A stretch of 48,371 nt of DNA, from contig WGBO01000053.1 of assembly GCA_015494295.1 (NCBI GenBank), forward strand, positions 1 through 48,371, given 5' to 3'. Source of the DNA: Gammaproteobacteria bacterium (GTDB lineage: Bacteria; Pseudomonadota; Gammaproteobacteria; DSM-19610). Numbering within the stretch: the stretch's first letter is position 1; the number at the start of each line of letters is the position of its first letter. Of this stretch, positions 37,366 to 46,270 are shown one piece after another. The position numbers and the translations under genes were made by a program. The notes beneath the pieces are model-generated. The model did no database searches, had not been told where the DNA came from, and saw nothing but the letters and a program-made list of their open reading frames with translations.

Positions 37366-38514
37366 TCACCAGCCGGCTGCCTGCCCGGCCTTCTGAATCC
37401 ATTGCACCTGCTGCCCGATCCGGTCCAGCAGTGCGTCGATGTCCTGTTGCGTGGTTTCACGTCCCAGGCTGACGCGGATGGCGCCACGCGCCACCTCCGC
37501 ATCGATCCCCATGGCCAGCAATACGTGGCTGGGCTCGTCCTTGCCGCTCGAGCAGGCTGAACCGCTGGACACCGCGATTCCGGCCCGGTCGAGCTGCATC
37601 AGCAACGTTTCACCATCGATGCCGGCGACCGCAAGCTGCACCGTGTTGGGCAGGCGCGGCGCCTGCTGCGCGAACACCGTGACCTGCGGGAAACGCGCGA
37701 GGCCCCGTTCCAGCGCCTCGCGCAGCGCACGCATGCGGGCGCTGTCTTCCGCCAGGCGTTGTACGGCCAGTTCCGCCGCCGCGCCGAACCCGACGATGGC
37801 GGCCACATTCTCGGTGCCGGCACGCATGCCGCGCTCCTGGCCCCCGCCATACTGCATGGGCGTCAACTCCAGCGCCTTGTCGCAGATCAGGGCGCCGACA
37901 CCCTGCGGCCCGTAGATCTTGTGCGCCGACAGGCTCATCAACTGTGCGCCCGTGGCGGCGAACTCCACCGGCAGCTTGCCCACCGCCTGCACGGCATCGG
38001 TGTGCATGATCGCGCCAGCCGCGCGCGCGCGCTCCGCAATGGCGGCGATATCCTGGAGCGCCCCGGTCTCGTTGTTGGCCATCATTACCGACACCAGCCG
38101 GGTACCGGGCCGGATACCGGCCTCCAGCGCCTGCGCCGTGACCTGGCACTGTGCGTCGACCGCCAGCCAGTCGACCCGCCAGCCCGCCGCTTCGAGCTGC
38201 TGCGCCTTTTCCAGCACCGAGGGGTGCTCGATGGTGCTGACGGCCAGCCGGCCCGGCGTCTCGCCGGCAGTCACGGCGTGCAGGGCCAGGTTGTTCGACT
38301 CGGTGCCGCCGCTGGTAAAGATCACCTGCGCGGGCTGCACCCCGACCAGTTGCGCCACCTGTTCGCGTGCGCGGTCGACGAGCGCGCGGCGGGCGCGGCC
38401 AAACTTATGGGTGCTGGACGGATTGCCCGGCAAGCCCTCCATGCAAGCCAGCATCGCCTCGCGCACCGGCGCCGCCAGTGGCGTCGTGGCATTATGGTCC
38501 AGGTAGCATTTCAC
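37366..38514 (-). CDS. Second cysteine desulfurase (NifS/IscS-like)
   Basis: This 382-residue PLP enzyme starts at GTG 38514 (VKCYLDHNATTP), 19 bp after iscR; the frame is open to 38583 but overlaps iscR there. The PLP lysine is in [12 protein letters not shown] and the catalytic Cys in SSGSACSSGKDEPSH. The N-terminus (YLDHNATTPL) and shorter C-terminus place it nearer NifS-type desulfurases. It is not a simple duplicate of the next gene. Confidence 0.9.
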   Translation of the reverse strand: MKCYLDHNATTPLAAPVREAMLACMEGLPGNPSSTHKFGRARRALVDRAREQVAQLVGVQPAQVIFTSGGTESNNLALHAVTAGETPGRLAVSTIEHPSVLEKAQQLEAAGWRVDWLAVDAQCQVTAQALEAGIRPGTRLVSVMMANNETGALQDIAAIAERARAAGAIMHTDAVQAVGKLPVEFAATGAQLMSLSAHKIYGPQGVGALICDKALELTPMQYGGGQERGMRAGTENVAAIVGFGAAAELAVQRLAEDSARMRALREALERGLARFPQVTVFAQQAPRLPNTVQLAVAGIDGETLLMQLDRAGIAVSSGSACSSGKDEPSHVLLAMGIDAEVARGAIRVSLGRETTQQDIDALLDRIGQQVQWIQKAGQAAGW

Positions 38515-38533
38515 CTGTTCCGCCCCGCCCGCT

Positions 38534-39025
38534 TCAGCGCGAGCCCGTGGTGCCGTCGAAACGCTCGACCTCGACGGTGACATTCTGCTGTTCGGCTTCG
38601 TTGGCGGCCTGCGCGCGCCGGGCCGCGCCCTGCTCGACCAGTTGCGCCAGCGAAATCTCGCTCAGAAACGCGAAAATCTGGTCGCTGAGTTCGGTCCACA
38701 GATCGTGGGTCAGGCAGCGCTGGCCGTCCTGGCAATTCTCCTCGCCGCCGCAGCGGGTGGCGTTGACACTCTCGTCGACCGCCGTCACCACGTCGGCGAT
38801 GGCGATATCCGCCGCGTCGCCGTTCAGCAGGTAACCGCCGCCCGGGCCACGCGTGCTGGATACCAGCCCGCTGCGTCGCAGGCGCGTAAACAACTGTTCA
38901 AGGTACGAGAGCGAGATCCCCTGGCGCTCGGAAATCGCCGACAGCGTGATCGGCCCCTGGTCCGCGTGCAGCGCCAGATCCAACATCGCCGTCACGGCGT
39001 AACGACCCTTGCTGGTCAATTTCAT
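38534..39025 (-). CDS. iscR: Fe-S regulator IscR
   Basis: This 163-residue Rrf2 regulator has a winged helix ([14 protein letters not shown]...[16 protein letters not shown]) and [2Fe-2S] ligands Cys92, Cys98, Cys104 and His107, identical in position to E. coli. It represses the isc operon when holo. A type 1 IscR site lies 47-71 bp upstream. Confidence 0.96.
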   Translation of the reverse strand: MKLTSKGRYAVTAMLDLALHADQGPITLSAISERQGISLSYLEQLFTRLRRSGLVSSTRGPGGGYLLNGDAADIAIADVVTAVDESVNATRCGGEENCQDGQRCLTHDLWTELSDQIFAFLSEISLAQLVEQGAARRAQAANEAEQQNVTVEVERFDGTTGSR

Positions 39026-39071
39026 GCCAACCTGCCTCGATTCAACCCTCGGAAAACCTTGCTAAAGTGCC

Positions 39072-39096
39072 ATAACTGAGTAAAACAGTCAAGAAT
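39072..39096 (-). promoter_or_regulatory. IscR type 1 binding site over the isc promoter
   Basis: The 25-bp element fits the type 1 IscR consensus at 22 of 25 positions by my count; its right part includes ACAGTCAAG. On the minus strand it contains TTGACT, a good -35 hexamer, so binding would occlude the promoter. It implies cluster-dependent feedback. Confidence 0.7.
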
Positions 39097-39214
39097 TACC
39101 AACCCGCTGGAAACAGGGGTTGCCGGCGGGAGACAGGCAAAGCATTGATGAGGCAGCAACATCCCGGCAGGCGGGGTTCCCGGCACCCGGGGCCACGCGC
39201 AGCCCGGCGGACAC

Positions 39215-40051
39215 CTAACGGGGTTCCGGCTTGTCCTTGTCGGTGCCCTCTCCCTGGTCGGATTCGTCGTCGCCGGTTTCGATCGGTGGCGTGGTGCAGA
39301 CCGTGTGACTGTCGAGTTCGCAGGGCCCCAGGTCGGGCATCTGCATGTCGGCCACCTCGGCGCCGAGGCTCTTCAGCCCCCGGCACATGTCCTCCAGGCG
39401 CTTGTCCATGATGTGGATGTGGTCGAGCATGTTGTTGATGGCATTGGCCACCGGGTCCGGCATGTCCTGGGTGCTGCCGTAGGCGTCGAAGCCCATCTTG
39501 CGAGCGATCGCTTCGCGGCGTTTCTGCTGGTCGGACTGGCTGCCGCCGACCACCCGCCCCGGCACCCCGACCACGGTCGCGCCGTCGTGGACGTCGCGGA
39601 TCACCACTGCGTTGGAGCCGATACGGACGTCATCGCCGATGCGGATTGGTCCCAGCACCTTGGCGCCCGCGCCGATCACCACGTCGTTGCCCAGCGTCGG
39701 GTGCCTCTTGCCCTTTTCCCAACTGGTGCCACCCAGCGTGACGCCATGATAGAGGGTGCAGTCGTCGCCGATCTCGGCGGTTTCGCCAATCACCACACCC
39801 ATGCCATGGTCGATGAAAAAACGCCGGCCGATGGTGGCACCGGGGTGGATCTCGATACCCGTGAACAGGCGCGCGACATTCGACAACACCCGCGCCAGCC
39901 AGGGCAGGCCGTTTTTCCACAGGAAATGCGTCAGGCGGTGCATCAGCACCGCGTGGAAACCCGGGTAGGTGGTGATCACCTCGAAACGGGTACGCGCGGC
40001 CGGGTCACGCTCGAAAACGCAGTCCAGATCTTCCCGCAGTCTTTCCCACAT
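39215..40051 (-). CDS. cysE: Serine O-acetyltransferase
   Basis: This is a 278-residue protein. The N-terminal helical domain is followed by a left-handed beta-helix of hexapeptide repeats ([30 protein letters not shown] and [18 protein letters not shown]). His in DHGMG is catalytic. It makes O-acetylserine for cysteine synthesis, the sulfur donor of the desulfurases. The C-terminal tail is longer and acidic. The trmJ-cysE-iscR order is common in gammaproteobacteria. Confidence 0.93.
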   Translation of the reverse strand: MWERLREDLDCVFERDPAARTRFEVITTYPGFHAVLMHRLTHFLWKNGLPWLARVLSNVARLFTGIEIHPGATIGRRFFIDHGMGVVIGETAEIGDDCTLYHGVTLGGTSWEKGKRHPTLGNDVVIGAGAKVLGPIRIGDDVRIGSNAVVIRDVHDGATVVGVPGRVVGGSQSDQQKRREAIARKMGFDAYGSTQDMPDPVANAINNMLDHIHIMDKRLEDMCRGLKSLGAEVADMQMPDLGPCELDSHTVCTTPPIETGDDESDQGEGTDKDKPEPR

Positions 40052-40146
40052 AGATCACCCGCTTCACAAGGATAGCCGCCCATTATAGGCACCACCGGCC
40101 TGCGCGCCAATTCACGCAATATGAACGGTTTTTCCCCGCCCGGGCT

Positions 40147-40884
40147 TCAGCGCGACTTGCGGCTGGCGGCGGTGAGGATGCCACGCAGGATATTCACCTC
40201 ATTGCAATCGGGCCGCGCGCGGTTGAACAGGCGCCGCAGGCGCCGCATCAACTGGCGGGGATTGTCCGGGTCCAGGAACTCCAGTTCCACCAGGGTTTGT
40301 TCGAGGTGTGCATAGAACTGCTCCATCTGCCCGGCAGAGGCGTAATCGGGGGGTTCCGCGGGCGGCAGCAGATCCCCTTCGCCCAGCGAGGCCACGCGCA
40401 GTTCATAACAGATCACCTGTACCGCGGCGGCAATGTTCAGCGAGGGATAATCGGGGTTGACCGGAATCTGCACCAGGTAGTGGCAGCGGTCGAGTTCCTC
40501 GTTGGTGAGCCCGGTGCGCTCGCGCCCGAACAGAATCGCCGCCCCGCGCGGGTCCGGGTGACCGGCGACCTGCGCCGCGCAGGCGCGCGGGTCGAGCATC
40601 GGCACCGGCAGCGAACGGGCGCGCGCGCTGGCGCCCACCACCAGCGTGGCGTCCGCAATCGCGGCGTCCAGGGTGTCGTAACAGCGCGCCGCCGCCAGCA
40701 GGTCGTCCGCGCCGGAAGCGCGCGCGGTTGCCTCGGCGTCGGGAAACCGCGCGGGATTGACCAGGCGCAGGTCTTCCAGGCCCATATTCTTCATGGCGCG
40801 CGCCGCGGCGCCGATGTTGCCCGGGTGGCTGGTCTCGACCAGGACGATGGCCGGCTGGATCATGTTGCGGGACACCGTTGCCAT
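40147..40884 (-). CDS. trmJ: tRNA (Cm32/Um32) methyltransferase TrmJ
   Basis: This is a SPOUT methyltransferase of about 245 residues from ATG 40884 (ATG 40863 is the alternative). The signatures are HPGNIGAAARAMKNMGL, ILFGRERTGLTNEEL and PDYPSLNIAAAVQV, which form the SAM-binding knot. It methylates the 2'-OH of tRNA position 32. It starts 5 bp after epmA. Confidence 0.93.
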   Translation of the reverse strand: MATVSRNMIQPAIVLVETSHPGNIGAAARAMKNMGLEDLRLVNPARFPDAEATARASGADDLLAAARCYDTLDAAIADATLVVGASARARSLPVPMLDPRACAAQVAGHPDPRGAAILFGRERTGLTNEELDRCHYLVQIPVNPDYPSLNIAAAVQVICYELRVASLGEGDLLPPAEPPDYASAGQMEQFYAHLEQTLVELEFLDPDNPRQLMRRLRRLFNRARPDCNEVNILRGILTAASRKSR

Positions 40885-40889
40885 GCCGT

Positions 40890-41885
40890 TCACACCCGGC
40901 CCAGGTCGAAGGGCATCACGGCCGCGATGTCGGTGGCGCCGTTCGCCACCATGAGCAGGCGGTCGACGCCCAGCGCCACGCCGCTGCAATCGGGCAGCCC
41001 CTGCTCGAGGGCCGCAATCAGGGCGGTATCGACGGGCATGGCGGCCTGTCCACGCCGTTCACGCACGGCGTTGTCCTGCGCGAACCGCTGCGCCTGCTCA
41101 ACGGGATCGGCCAGTTCGTGGAAACCGTTGGCCAGTTCCAGCCCGCCCAGATAAAGCTCGAAGCGCTCCGCGACATCAGGAGGCCCCGGGCGGCGGCGCG
41201 CCAGCGAGGCCTGCGACGGCGGGTAGTCGAACACGAACAGCGCCTCGCCGGCGTCCAGCCGCGGTTCCAGCCAGTGACTGAGCAGCAGATCCAGCCAGCC
41301 GTCCAGGTCGTCGTCCAGGGCGGGCGGCGCGCCGCAATGTTTGCGCGCAAATGCGCGGAATGCCTCCACCCCGTCGTTCCAGGGATCCAGGCCGGTCCCC
41401 TCGATGAACCAGTCGCGGTAGCGGATACGGCGCGCCGGCCGGTAGTCAAGCAGGCCCTGCAACACCTCGCCAAGCAGGCTGTCGACCTCGTCCATCAGCG
41501 CGGCCAGATCGTAGCCGGGCCGGTACCACTCCAGCATCATGAACTCCGGGTTGTGGCGCGTACCCCGCTCGCCATCGCGAAACACATGCGACAACTGATA
41601 GATCGGGCCGCTGCCGGCCGCCAGCAGGCGTTTCATGAAAAACTCGGGGGAACTCTGCAGGTACAGCGCCTGCCCGGCGGGCGCGTCCGGGCCGGTGTAG
41701 ACGGTGTGCAGCGGCTCAATGGCGGGGTCGGTACCCGCCGCCGAGGCCAGTACCGGCGTATCCACTTCCATCACGCCGCGCCGCCGGAAAAAATCCCGGA
41801 TGCGCGCCAGCACCGTGGCGCGCCTGCGCAGCCCTTCGGAGTCGATACCCGGGCGCCAGTCGCGCGCCGCCTCAGTCCTTGGCAC
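40890..41885 (-). CDS. epmA: EF-P--(R)-beta-lysine ligase EpmA
   Basis: This is a 331-residue class II LysRS-like enzyme without the anticodon domain. Motifs include [38 protein letters not shown] and the end [11 protein letters not shown]. It attaches beta-lysine to EF-P Lys34. Its start overlaps the efp end by 14 bp, which couples modifier and substrate. Confidence 0.95.
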   Translation of the reverse strand: MPRTEAARDWRPGIDSEGLRRRATVLARIRDFFRRRGVMEVDTPVLASAAGTDPAIEPLHTVYTGPDAPAGQALYLQSSPEFFMKRLLAAGSGPIYQLSHVFRDGERGTRHNPEFMMLEWYRPGYDLAALMDEVDSLLGEVLQGLLDYRPARRIRYRDWFIEGTGLDPWNDGVEAFRAFARKHCGAPPALDDDLDGWLDLLLSHWLEPRLDAGEALFVFDYPPSQASLARRRPGPPDVAERFELYLGGLELANGFHELADPVEQAQRFAQDNAVRERRGQAAMPVDTALIAALEQGLPDCSGVALGVDRLLMVANGATDIAAVMPFDLGRV

Positions 41886-42441
41886 GGCCGACGTATTCGC
41901 CGGTACGGGTATCGACCTTGATCACTTCACCGATATCGATGAACAGGGGCACACGCACCACCGCCCCGGTTTCCAGGGTGGCCGGCTTTCCGCCGCCACC
42001 GGAGGTGTCGCCACGCACGCCAGGGTCGGTCTCCGTGACTTCCAGCAACACGAAATTGGGCGGAGTGACACTGATCGGCACGCCGTTCCACAGGGTCACC
42101 TCGCACATATCCTGCTCCTTCAGCCACCTCTTCGCATCGGCCACCGCAGCCTCGCCGGCGGCGATCTGCTCGTAGCTCTCGGGGTCCATGAAGTGCCAGA
42201 ACTCACCGTCGGTATACAGGTACTGCATATCGGTTTCCATCACGTCCGCGGCTTCCACCGTCTCGCCGGACTTGAAGGTGCGCTCGATGACCCGCCCGGT
42301 CTTCAGGTTGCGGATTTTCACGCGATTGAAAGCCTGCCCCTTGCCTGGCTTCACAAACTCGTTTTCAATGATGGAACAGGGGTCGTTGTCGATCATGATC
42401 TTCAGACCGCCCTTGAATTCATTCGTACTGTAGGTCGCCAT
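41872..42441 (-). CDS. efp: Elongation factor P
   Basis: This 189-residue, three-domain factor relieves ribosome stalling at polyproline. The modified residue is Lys34 in KPGKGQAF. The long open frame upstream of [10 protein letters not shown] is antisense to epmB. A 42-bp intergenic region separates it from the divergent epmB. Confidence 0.97.
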   Translation of the reverse strand: MATYSTNEFKGGLKIMIDNDPCSIIENEFVKPGKGQAFNRVKIRNLKTGRVIERTFKSGETVEAADVMETDMQYLYTDGEFWHFMDPESYEQIAAGEAAVADAKRWLKEQDMCEVTLWNGVPISVTPPNFVLLEVTETDPGVRGDTSGGGGKPATLETGAVVRVPLFIDIGEVIKVDTRTGEYVGRAKD

Positions 42442-42483
42442 GGAGCACCTTGTGTCGTCGCTATCGGGAAAAACAAAGTGCCT

Positions 42484-43488
42484 ATGATACCGCGAAGCCT
42501 GCAGGGGCAACAGCCGCCACGCTGGCAGTCGCTGCTGGCGGAAGCCGTCACCGACGTCGACACACTCTGGGCCATGCTGGAGTTGCCGCTGCGGGAACTT
42601 CCCGCCGCCCGGCGCGCGGCGCGGGCGTTCCGCTTGCGCGTACCGCGCGGTTTCATTGCCCGCATGCGCAGGGGCGACAGCAACGACCCCCTGCTGCGGC
42701 AGGTGTTGCCGCTGGGCGCGGAACTCGAATCCGTACCCGGCTTCGGGAACGACCCGCTCGCCGAGCGGGACGCCATGCCGGTACCCGGCCTGCTGCACAA
42801 GTATCCCGGGCGGGTGCTGCTGACGCTGACCGGCTCCTGCGCTGTCAACTGCCGGTACTGTTTCCGCCGCCACTACCCCTACAGCGAGGCCAACCCGAGC
42901 CGCGAACACTGGCCGGCGACGCTCGACTACCTGCGCCGCCACCCCGAAATCAGCGAGGTCATCCTCAGTGGCGGCGATCCCCTGACCCTCAGCGACCGCC
43001 GCCTGCGCGCCATGGCCGACGACCTGGCCGGCCTTCCCCACATCACCACCTTGCGCCTGCACAGCCGGGTGCCGGTGGTGCTGCCGGAACGTGTCGACGA
43101 TCCCCTGCTCGACTGGCTGGCGGCGAACCGGCTGAACCTGGTGCTGGTGATTCACTGCAACCACGGCAACGAGATCGACACCGCCGTCAGCGACGCCATG
43201 CGCCGCCTGGCGGGCGCCGGCGTCACCCTGCTCAACCAGTCGGTGCTGCTGCGCGGCGTCAACGATTCCACCGATGCCCTGTGCGCACTCAGCCGCCGCC
43301 TGTTCGCCGCCGGCGTGCTGCCCTACTACCTGCACCAGCTCGACCCGGTTGCCGGCGCCGCCCATTTCGCGGTGGACGATGCCAGGGCCCGCGAGCTGAT
43401 AGAGGAAACCCGTGATTTATTACCGGGTTACCTGGTCCCCACACTGGTGAGAGAAACGCCGGGCGAACGCTCCAAGACACCTCTCTGA
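42484..43488 (+). CDS. epmB: EF-P beta-lysylation protein EpmB (lysine 2,3-aminomutase-like)
   Basis: This is a 334-residue radical SAM enzyme. Cluster cysteines are C119, C123 and C126 (CAVNCRYC), followed by FRRHYPY. It also has SGGDPLTL and the [12 protein letters not shown] block typical of aminomutases. It converts lysine to (R)-beta-lysine for EpmA. ATG 42484 is preferred; GTG 42478 is in frame. With epmA and efp the pathway is complete. Confidence 0.95.
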   Translation: MIPRSLQGQQPPRWQSLLAEAVTDVDTLWAMLELPLRELPAARRAARAFRLRVPRGFIARMRRGDSNDPLLRQVLPLGAELESVPGFGNDPLAERDAMPVPGLLHKYPGRVLLTLTGSCAVNCRYCFRRHYPYSEANPSREHWPATLDYLRRHPEISEVILSGGDPLTLSDRRLRAMADDLAGLPHITTLRLHSRVPVVLPERVDDPLLDWLAANRLNLVLVIHCNHGNEIDTAVSDAMRRLAGAGVTLLNQSVLLRGVNDSTDALCALSRRLFAAGVLPYYLHQLDPVAGAAHFAVDDARARELIEETRDLLPGYLVPTLVRETPGERSKTPL

Positions 43489-43669
43489 AGACAAACGGCC
43501 GCGCCACGCGGACCGCCCGCAAGCGTTCACGGTCTGTAACCCTTTTCACACCGCGGCTCCGGATATTCAGTTTTCCGCCGCCGGGACGATAGCCCGGGCG
43601 AGACGCCGCGCCGACGGGACGTCGCGCCGGCCAGCGAACAGCGATCATCAACCAGCGGAAAAACTGCCC

Positions 43670-45523
43670 ATGCAACTTTCTGTACCTAACCGTACCCGAC
43701 CGAAAAACGGTGCCTTCGACAGCCGCCCGGCCAGCGTGAAGGCCTGGATAGAGCGGTTGCCCATGGCCAACGTGGGAGAAACGTCCCGGCAGTTATACGA
43801 AGCGCTGAACGATCTGAACCACCAGGACATCCCGGCGCAGCAGCGCTTCAAGGCGCTGGAACTGCTGCAGGAACCCGTCCACTTCGTGACCGGCCACATG
43901 AAGAAGCACGTGGTCGGGAAGCCCCTGCCGCCGACCGCGAAAAACCTCAAGATCGCACATCTGTCGCGCGCCATCACCCACGCACTGGCCACCGGCTACA
44001 AGGTACTGGTGATGGAACAGATCGCGGGCGTCGGACGCAAGGACAAGAAACTGCTGGTCACCGCCATTCACCGCGCTCTCAAGCTGCTGGGCATGGTGCT
44101 GCTGAAGGCCTTCCAGGTATACGAACCCTACCCGGAATCCGTGTGGCTGGAGATCCATTCGCTGTACCGCTACGCGGAACGGAACGGACTGCACCACAAC
44201 AAGGTGCTGGACACGCTGGCCCGGCGACAGCACAACTCCGTGGTCGAGGACATCTACAAGCAGATCCTGCTGCTGGCGCTGGCCTGTCCCTACCGCCTGC
44301 GCCACGACGAGGCCGAACATATCTACGACGCCCTGGAGGACTGGGCGCACTTCAGCGACCTGAAACCCATCGAGGAACAGAAAAACGCCCTGTTCGCGGT
44401 AAATCTCGACGCGGACGAACCGCCAAGCTACCTGGTACTGCGCAACACCGCCGGCAACTGCGGCACCATCCGCACCCTGGACACCCAGCGCCTGGCCGAG
44501 CACCTGCGCAAGGCCATGGCCGAGTCGCGTGAAAAGCGCGCCACCGGTATCAAGGCGGCAACCTTCCGGCACCTGATGCTGGTCTGGGGCGTGATGCCGA
44601 AGCGCCGCTTCTCGCGCGTCAAGGACCATTCCCGCGTTATCGTGGCCATGGGACTCAGTTCCATCCACTATTTTGTCAGCGGCGAAGTCGCCTTCAACCA
44701 GTCCTCGGTGTCCGAGCATTGTCATGCCGACCTGAGCAGCGAAGCAGACAACGCACCCCGGCTACAGGAACCGGCCCACTTCGACGCGCGCAGCCTCAGC
44801 GGCGATCCTGGCGAACTGCCCGACGTATGGGAAATGAGCTACCGGATGCGTGCCGACGACGGCTCCCCCGCGGCGGACATGGAAGCCCCTTCCTTCCGCA
44901 TGGAAGGCGAGGCCGAACCCACGGGCATGGAAACCACCGTGGCGCGCCTCGCTTCCGGCATGCAGATCAACCCCGGCCACCGCACCCAGAACTGGAAGAT
45001 GGTCAATATCAGCGCCGGGGGCTACTGCCTGCTGTGGGACAACATGGAAACCACCCGCGCGCAGGTCGGCGAACTGGTGGGCCTGCGCGAGGAAAGCGAC
45101 CCGGACACCTTCCACTGGCGCCTGGGCGTGATCCGCTGGCTCAAGTTCGCCAACAAGCGCGGCCTGGAACTGGGGGTGCAGATGCTGTCGCCGGGCGCTG
45201 TCGCCATAGCCGGGCGGCCGGAACGCAATGGTTCATCGCAGAGCCGGGACTTCACCCGCGGCCTGCTGCTGCCCGAAATCGCCATCATCCAGCAGCGCGC
45301 GACATTGCTGTTGCCCTCACCACCGTTCAAGGTCGGCGACACGGCCATCGTCAACTGCCATGGCAAGAACGTCCGGGTGGAACTGACCAAGCTGGTCGAA
45401 AACACCGGCAGCTTCGCCCAGTTCCAGTTCAACGCACTGGGCGAGGTGGATACCGGCGGCCGCAAGAAACCCGCGCCCAGGCCGGGCGATGACGATTTCG
45501 ACGATATCTGGGAACTGCTGTAA
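43670..45523 (+). CDS. PilZ-like domain protein, putative c-di-GMP-responsive regulator
   Basis: This is a 617-residue soluble protein. The N-terminal 400 residues are helical (PASVKAWIERLPMANVGETS, KALELLQEPVHFVTGHMKK, EDIYKQILLLALACPYRL) and resemble a large family of proteobacterial proteins with no firm name. The C-terminal part from about residue 440 looks PilZ-like: WKMVNISAGGYCLLW (N in place of D in the DxSxxG motif) and RLGVIRWLKFANKRGLELGVQML. The RxxxR half of the c-di-GMP motif is not clear. The tail is acidic (DDDFDDIWELL). Proximity to a FimX-like gene fits c-di-GMP signalling; this is inference. Confidence 0.6.
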   Translation: MQLSVPNRTRPKNGAFDSRPASVKAWIERLPMANVGETSRQLYEALNDLNHQDIPAQQRFKALELLQEPVHFVTGHMKKHVVGKPLPPTAKNLKIAHLSRAITHALATGYKVLVMEQIAGVGRKDKKLLVTAIHRALKLLGMVLLKAFQVYEPYPESVWLEIHSLYRYAERNGLHHNKVLDTLARRQHNSVVEDIYKQILLLALACPYRLRHDEAEHIYDALEDWAHFSDLKPIEEQKNALFAVNLDADEPPSYLVLRNTAGNCGTIRTLDTQRLAEHLRKAMAESREKRATGIKAATFRHLMLVWGVMPKRRFSRVKDHSRVIVAMGLSSIHYFVSGEVAFNQSSVSEHCHADLSSEADNAPRLQEPAHFDARSLSGDPGELPDVWEMSYRMRADDGSPAADMEAPSFRMEGEAEPTGMETTVARLASGMQINPGHRTQNWKMVNISAGGYCLLWDNMETTRAQVGELVGLREESDPDTFHWRLGVIRWLKFANKRGLELGVQMLSPGAVAIAGRPERNGSSQSRDFTRGLLLPEIAIIQQRATLLLPSPPFKVGDTAIVNCHGKNVRVELTKLVENTGSFAQFQFNALGEVDTGGRKKPAPRPGDDDFDDIWELL

Positions 45524-45533
45524 CGCGGCGGCG

Positions 45534-46055
45534 CTAGAACAGCGCCTTGAACAACTCCGGGTATTCGACGCGCCCGCCACCGGCGAGGGCGCCTTCGACC
45601 AGCTCCATTGCGGTCAACGCGTCTTCCGGGATCGGCAGGTTGCAACTCAGGCCCCAGTCGCTGGCCGGACGGAAGCCGAAGCGCAGGTAATAATCGGGAT
45701 GCCCCGCCACCACAATGGCGTTGTAGCAGAGCGGCCGGGCACGCGCCACCGCGGCGTCGATAAGTTCCGAACCGATACCCCGGTGCGACTGCGACGGCAC
45801 CACCGACATCGGCCCGAGCGCCAGGATTTCGCTTTCGCCCTGGTCCGACACCAGTTTCACCCGTGTCAGCACCACATGACCGACAATACGGCCGTTGAGC
45901 TCCGCGACCAGGGACAGGTCGGGTACGAACGATGGCGATTTGCGCAGCTCGGCGATGAGCTGGGCCTCGGCCTCGCCCTCGAAAGCACTGAGATTGACCA
46001 CATCGATGGCACTGAAATCCTCGGGCGTTTCCGCTCGTACCCTGATCTGTTGCAT
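45534..46055 (-). CDS. GNAT family N-acetyltransferase (YhbS-like)
   Basis: This is a 173-residue enzyme from MQQIRVRAETPEDF. The acetyl-CoA loop is in VVPSQSHRGIGSELIDAAV, then AIVVAGHPDYYLRFGFRPA. The substrate is unknown. It is convergent with the PilZ-like gene, 10 bp apart; the frame upstream of 46055 lacks family similarity. Confidence 0.88.
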   Translation of the reverse strand: MQQIRVRAETPEDFSAIDVVNLSAFEGEAEAQLIAELRKSPSFVPDLSLVAELNGRIVGHVVLTRVKLVSDQGESEILALGPMSVVPSQSHRGIGSELIDAAVARARPLCYNAIVVAGHPDYYLRFGFRPASDWGLSCNLPIPEDALTAMELVEGALAGGGRVEYPELFKALF

Positions 46056-46270
46056 ACCCTGTCCCCGGCTGGTTCGGATCGGCCGCCGATGGCGGCCGTT
46101 TCGTCGCATGCTAGCAGGAAATACGTGACGGTAAAAGGGGTTACAACCGGCCTGCGCGCCACCCTCCGGGGGCGTCGAGCGGGTAAAGAAAACGCTTGCT
46201 GCTGCCGACACAGTGACAGCGCCCCGCCGGCCCCGCGCGGGCGGATAACGAAACCAGGAGTCATGCCCCA

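Noticed and set aside
42442..43365. Minus-strand extension of efp over 300 codons
   Set aside because: Antisense to epmB; EF-P has its classical N-terminus at 42441.
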